Shown here piece after piece: positions 60,417 to 64,000 of a DNA stretch of 64,000 nt. The position numbers and the translations under genes are program-made. Below the pieces are notes generated by a model, which was not told the DNA's origin, did no database searches, and saw nothing but the letters and a program-made list of their open reading frames with translations. The stretch lies in contig JAKQSI010000008.1 in the NCBI GenBank assembly GCA_029570205.1, positions 1 to 64,000 of the forward strand. The letters are read 5' to 3'. The stretch is from Candidatus Omnitrophota bacterium (GTDB lineage: Bacteria > Hinthialibacterota > Hinthialibacteria > Hinthialibacterales > JAKPRU01). Positions within the stretch are counted from its first letter, which is position 1; every line of letters starts with the position of its first letter.

Positions 60417-61217
60417 TCAGGCAGAGTCTTTGTGTTCTTTCGAGGGCGGTTTTGCGGGGCGGGTTCCATCCAGGATTTCGTGGAGATACAGGTAACGCAT
60501 GAAGACAGAAAACATGGAAAACATCGCGATCATGAATCCCTGTTTACCGTCGAGAAACCCGCGCTTGAGAATATACGCGCGAAAGAAACGCCAGAGCGGT
60601 CGCAGGGAAAGGTTGAAGAAAGTCGGGCGCTCCCCGCGTTCGTGTGCATTATAGGCCGACCACAGCGCGTAACGGTTAAATCTTTCCATCCACACATCCA
60701 GATTCTCAAAGGTGTAATGCAGCAAAGGACGTTTGAAATGGCCAACAGGACCATCCACAATGACTCTCGAATGGATCTGGCGAATCTCAAGCCGACTTTT
60801 GCTTTTGAGAAATAAACGGATGGGGCAATCGTTCTGCCAGCCGGAATACCGGATCCATCTTCCGAAAAATTGGCTTTGGCGGCGGATGGTATATCCGGCA
60901 AATCGGGGTTGTTTCATTTCCTCCAGGATTTCATCGCGGAGCTCTGGAGGGCAGATTTCATCGCTGTCCCAGATCAGGACCCATGGATGTTGAGTATGGC
61001 CGATAGCCCAATCATTCTGAGCATAGTTGCTTTCATAAGGATGTTGTAAAACCCGGCAGCCGAGTTCCCGGCAGATTTCAACTGTCCGATCTGTGCTGAA
61101 TGAATCCACAACCAGAACTTCATCCGCCCAGGAGACACTTTCGATACAGGTGCGGATTTTACCCTCGTTGTTCCAGGTGGTCACAATGACAGAGATCAGG
61201 TTGCTTTCAGGTTGCAT
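60417..61217 (-). CDS. Family 2 glycosyltransferase (WaaE/KdtX-like)
   Basis: About 266 residues. GT2 nucleotide-sugar motif SVIVTTWNNEGKIRTCIES, then VVDSFSTDRTVEI, the DxD-type WDSDE, and the distal FYRSGWQND-like segment FGRWIRYSGWQNDCPIRLF. The pattern matches LPS core beta-1,4-glucosyltransferases of the WaaE type. The C-terminus has hydrophobic, amphipathic segments for membrane association. ATG at 61217 is preferred over a TTG six bases upstream; GAGGG lies about 11 bases before it. Confidence 0.85.
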   Translation of the reverse strand: MQPESNLISVIVTTWNNEGKIRTCIESVSWADEVLVVDSFSTDRTVEICRELGCRVLQHPYESNYAQNDWAIGHTQHPWVLIWDSDEICPPELRDEILEEMKQPRFAGYTIRRQSQFFGRWIRYSGWQNDCPIRLFLKSKSRLEIRQIHSRVIVDGPVGHFKRPLLHYTFENLDVWMERFNRYALWSAYNAHERGERPTFFNLSLRPLWRFFRAYILKRGFLDGKQGFMIAMFSMFSVFMRYLYLHEILDGTRPAKPPSKEHKDSA

Positions 61218-61283
61218 AAGCAATCTACCCTCTGGCCTTCCCGATAAGAGCCGCTATCTGGAGAAAGTTGTTATGAAAGTCAA

Positions 61284-62264
61284 CTACAGCCGCGATTCTA
61301 TTTCGTCCAGGCTTTTCGCTTTGCGCAAAGTCTCCTTGATTTGCCCCAATCTCTCAATGGAGTCGATCCGGTCCACACGCGGAACCAGGGACAGCCCCGC
61401 ATCTCCGAACTTCAGCTCCAGCGCCAGCCGAATTCCCTCGCGAAGCCCTTCCACACGGCCAAGTTCTAACCCCTTCTCTATTCCCTTCTCCATCCCTTCG
61501 TTTCGAATTCGTTCAAATATCGTCGGCATGAGCGTATCTCCTGTTTCGGGTAATGCTTTTCTTACACCCTCACGCATCTGTTCTTCATTGATCTTCTCTG
61601 TCGCGTACCCCACATGTTCTAATACGGTTTGCAGGAAATCCAGAATATCCCGTTCTTTCGCCAGTTCCGCAAACAGACTGCCGATCCGCACAAACCGCTC
61701 CCCGAAATCCTCCTCATAAATATGCTTCATCAACAGCAAAATAATCCGCGACAAAACCCGCCCCCGAATCTCCTCCTCACTATACCGCGACAAATCATAC
61801 AGGCAATACTCGAATGATGGTATGAACTTTGAAAGTCCTTCCGCCCTTGGGAACAGTGCGGCAAAATTTGTTTTCCCATACCATCGTTTCTTACCATGAT
61901 AGAACACAATCGGAACGATAGGCGGAAATCGACGGAACCCCTTTTCCTCGCGCGACCGTTCCCAGATTCGGACCATATATCGCAGCAGATCGAATACCAC
62001 ATAAGGTTCCGGATGGCTCTTGTGTTCAAAAAGAATATAAACAAAAGCCTCCTCTCCTGTTCGAAGTCGCGCCTTGTAAACCAGGTCCGAGATATATTTC
62101 CGCAGCTCGGCATTCACAAACGAGTCGCCCGTACATTCGAGACTCCCCGGCATCAGGTGAGCGGCAATTTCCGGAAGATTGTTGAAAAGGATGTCCTCGA
62201 CTGTCTCCCGGTCGGAGAACACCTTCCTGAAAAAACTATCGTGCGGCTGGATTGGCTCGGTCAT
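61284..62264 (-). CDS. Rpn-family recombination-promoting nuclease/transposase-like protein
   Basis: About 326 residues. PD-(D/E)XK nuclease motifs: PHDSFFRKVFSD at the start, the Asp in ISDLVYKAR, and ExK in LFEHKSHPEPY. This is the Rpn/PDDEXK_2 family, which promotes recombination and is related to transposases but usually is not inside a mobile element. The C-terminus has a repetitive helix (MEKGIEKGLELGRVEGLREG). The ATG at 62264 overlaps the miaB TGA by four bases (ATGA), so it is coupled to miaB. Confidence 0.85.
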   Translation of the reverse strand: MTEPIQPHDSFFRKVFSDRETVEDILFNNLPEIAAHLMPGSLECTGDSFVNAELRKYISDLVYKARLRTGEEAFVYILFEHKSHPEPYVVFDLLRYMVRIWERSREEKGFRRFPPIVPIVFYHGKKRWYGKTNFAALFPRAEGLSKFIPSFEYCLYDLSRYSEEEIRGRVLSRIILLLMKHIYEEDFGERFVRIGSLFAELAKERDILDFLQTVLEHVGYATEKINEEQMREGVRKALPETGDTLMPTIFERIRNEGMEKGIEKGLELGRVEGLREGIRLALELKFGDAGLSLVPRVDRIDSIERLGQIKETLRKAKSLDEIESRL

Positions 62265-63607
62265 CGTAACAAATAGGATACAACATCCCCGAACAGGGTA
62301 TAGGAGGTTATTTGCGTGATCCGAACACAGAGAATGTCGCCCGGCTGGGCATCGGGAGAGACCCCCGACACCTTGACAGTCTTGCCTTGGCGCGATCGGC
62401 CATCCCAGCCGCAATGCCTTCGCTTGTCGGCGGATGGCTGGTCCAGCATCACTTCCAGCGTTTCTCCGAGTAACCGTTGATTGATTTCCCGGCTGGTTTG
62501 ATGTTGGAGTTCGATCACCCGGGCCAGTCGGCGGGCCTTGGTTTCCTCGTCAAGATGCTCCGGCAATGTGGCGGCATAAGTGCCGGGTCGAATCGAGTAT
62601 TTGAACATGAACGCGCTGTCCCAGCGGATTCGCTGCATAAGATCCACAGTCTCCTCAAAATCGCTCTCGGTCTCTCCAGGGAAACCGACGATCAGGTCCG
62701 TGGAAATCGCCGGTCGATGCGCAGCGGAAACGCCGCCGAAAATATCCCGCAGCCGGTCGATGATTCGCAGGTAATCCTCTCGCGTATGGTTCCGACGCAT
62801 GGCTGAGAGGATTCGATTGGAGCCGCTCTGGACCGGCAGATGAAATTGTTCACAGACTTTCTCTAAATCGCGTAACGCAAACAGCAACCTCTCATTCGTA
62901 TCCGCCGGATGAGAGGTGGTAAACCGGATTCGCCGAAGCCCCTCGATAGCATTCACTTTCTCCAGCAGATCCACGAAACCCTTATCGTCATATCGGTAGG
63001 AGTTCACGGTTTGCCCCAATAGAGTCACCTCCCGATAGCCGCGATCCACAAGTCGACGGATTTCATCCAGCACATGCTGTGGAGATCGGGACCGTTCCGG
63101 GCCACGTGTTTCCGGCACTACACAATAAGAGCATCGCCGGTTACAACCCTTCATAATCGTGACAAAGCACGGATATGAAATCGGGCCGTCGCTCGGCACA
63201 AAGTCCGCCCTGTCCTCAATATCCAGCATGGAAAGTTCGACAATCGGCCGCTCGTGATTCTCCAGGCGGTCCAGCAAGTGAGGAAGCCTGCTCAATGCCG
63301 CCGGACCGAGAACCAGGTCAATATAGTCTCTCTCCTTCAACAGATTCTCGCCGTGCTTCTGAGCCATGCAACCACAAACCGCGATATACCGGATGATCCC
63401 TCTGCTTTTGAGTGTTTTCAAATGCCCCAATTGCCCCAGAACACGGGTCTCCGCCCCACGTCGCACGGAGCATGTGTTGATCAAAGCAATATCCGCTTCC
63501 TGGACCGTCGAGACCGTCTCATGCCCATAAGCGCGCAGAATCCCCGCTATCGACTCGGAGTCGTATACATTCATCTGACAACCATACGTTTGGAGATGGA
63601 ATTTCAT
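62261..63607 (-). CDS. miaB: tRNA-2-methylthio-N6-dimethylallyladenosine synthase
   Basis: MiaB methylthiolates A37 of tRNAs. The 448-residue radical-SAM protein has the auxiliary-cluster cysteines (YGCQMN, NTCSVR, CGCMAQ), the CNRRCSYC radical-SAM triad (CxxxCxxC), the VGFPGET segment and a C-terminal TRAM domain (VKVSGVSPDAQPGDILCVRI). It is full length, with ATG at 63607 beginning at the conserved MKFHLQTYGCQMN; an upstream TTG frame adds a few unlikely residues. It is followed by an overlapping Rpn gene. Confidence 0.95.
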   Translation of the reverse strand: MKFHLQTYGCQMNVYDSESIAGILRAYGHETVSTVQEADIALINTCSVRRGAETRVLGQLGHLKTLKSRGIIRYIAVCGCMAQKHGENLLKERDYIDLVLGPAALSRLPHLLDRLENHERPIVELSMLDIEDRADFVPSDGPISYPCFVTIMKGCNRRCSYCVVPETRGPERSRSPQHVLDEIRRLVDRGYREVTLLGQTVNSYRYDDKGFVDLLEKVNAIEGLRRIRFTTSHPADTNERLLFALRDLEKVCEQFHLPVQSGSNRILSAMRRNHTREDYLRIIDRLRDIFGGVSAAHRPAISTDLIVGFPGETESDFEETVDLMQRIRWDSAFMFKYSIRPGTYAATLPEHLDEETKARRLARVIELQHQTSREINQRLLGETLEVMLDQPSADKRRHCGWDGRSRQGKTVKVSGVSPDAQPGDILCVRITQITSYTLFGDVVSYLLR

Positions 63608-63654
63608 GGTGTGCCGGGTTTTCCAACACAAGGATCAGACAGAATGCGAAAAGA

Positions 63655-64000
63655 TCAGGTCCGTAACAAGGCCACTTTGCGGCGGATCAGCTCGAGCTCC
63701 TCTTCAGCCTGGGCAAGAACGGTTCGTTCCTTTTCAACGACCTGCGCGGGAGCCTTCCCGACAAACTGTTCATTGCTCAATTTAGCCCGACGACGTTCCG
63801 TGTCTTGCTCTAATCGAGCCAGTTGTTTCTCCAGCCGTACGTATTCTTTTTCCCGCACCTCTTCCGGCCAAAGAACGCGAATCTCGATTCCATCCACGAG
63901 CCCGGATGAAGAAGCCGGATTCTCCTCCCATTTATTCAGAACGCGCAGGTTCTCATTCAGGTTGCACAGGGGACGCATATCCGCCCAGTATCGACGCAAA
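63655..64000 (-). CDS. valS: Valyl-tRNA synthetase, C-terminal part (partial)
   Basis: The frame is open to the right edge and ends at 63655. It encodes the last 114 or so residues of ValS: the linker RVLNKWEEN, a glutamate/lysine-rich tRNA-binding arm (LEKQLARLEQDTERRRAKLSNEQFVGKAPAQVVEKER) and the terminal helix. This KLSNE.F..KAP..VVE pattern is the ValS coiled-coil tail. The catalytic core lies outside the window. The gene precedes miaB on the same strand. Confidence 0.9.
   Translation of the reverse strand, partial: LRRYWADMRPLCNLNENLRVLNKWEENPASSSGLVDGIEIRVLWPEEVREKEYVRLEKQLARLEQDTERRRAKLSNEQFVGKAPAQVVEKERTVLAQAEEELELIRRKVALLRT

Noticed and set aside
1-64000. tRNA genes
   Set aside because: Intergenic gaps were checked for TTCGA-type T-loops and paired arms; none was convincing.

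Overview
The window comes from a moderately GC-rich bacterial chromosome. No rRNA or tRNA gene, insertion sequence, prophage or CRISPR array was seen. Gene content (Tat-exported Gfo/Idh/MocA oxidoreductases, DUF1080, DUF4091 and PQQ/FG-GAP propeller proteins, URO-D-like proteins, a type IV prepilin-like protein, DUF2298, many signal peptides and lipoboxes) resembles uncultured phyla near the PVC/FCB groups, such as Sumerlaeota or Hydrogenedentota. That placement is an inference from gene types, not a search result. A bpsA-speD pair for branched-chain polyamines hints at a thermophile. An LPS/O-antigen gene set (Wzz-like protein, O-antigen ligase, WaaE-type glycosyltransferase, PseB-type dehydratase) indicates a diderm.

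Layout. 0-9 kb: Smr protein, prepilin, lipoprotein, SNF2 helicase, PiT phosphate transporter, sulfatase-like/TPR lipoprotein. 9-13 kb: transglutaminase-like protein, ABC ATPase, the FliW-CsrA pair, then a compact structured RNA candidate with its own promoter and terminator, and YggT. 13-21 kb, minus strand: DUF2298 membrane protein, a cytochrome b/octaheme cytochrome c pair, a Tat-exported oxidoreductase and ApbE. 21-28.5 kb: two large arrays of a 33-bp hairpin unit (9 and 18 copies) with near-identical flanks, in inverted orientation, bracketing four envelope genes (MFS, CdsA, O-antigen ligase, Wzz-like). 28.6-38 kb: RNase P RNA, a response-regulator/DHp protein, FolD, PurF, URO-D-like protein, APC permease, GNAT, and a transketolase-C-like protein lacking the catalytic glutamate. 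37.7-44.2 kb, minus strand: a HigB-like toxin and HTH-ImmA protein behind an operator, rpmA with its own promoter and terminator, then bpsA, speD, a Met/Gly-rich LamG protein and a coiled-coil protein. 44-60 kb: LVIVD propeller protein, PseB, an exported O-methyltransferase, and a run of secreted carbohydrate-related proteins. 60-64 kb: glycosyltransferase, Rpn nuclease, MiaB and the 3' end of valS.

A recurring theme is short perfect palindromes of several families in most intergenic gaps, and in one case inside a coding sequence (bpsA). The most unusual signals are the paired inverted hairpin arrays around the envelope genes, the hairpin-rich RNA beside csrA, the repeat insertion in bpsA, the degenerate transketolase, and the propeller-methyltransferase-propeller-malectin protein.
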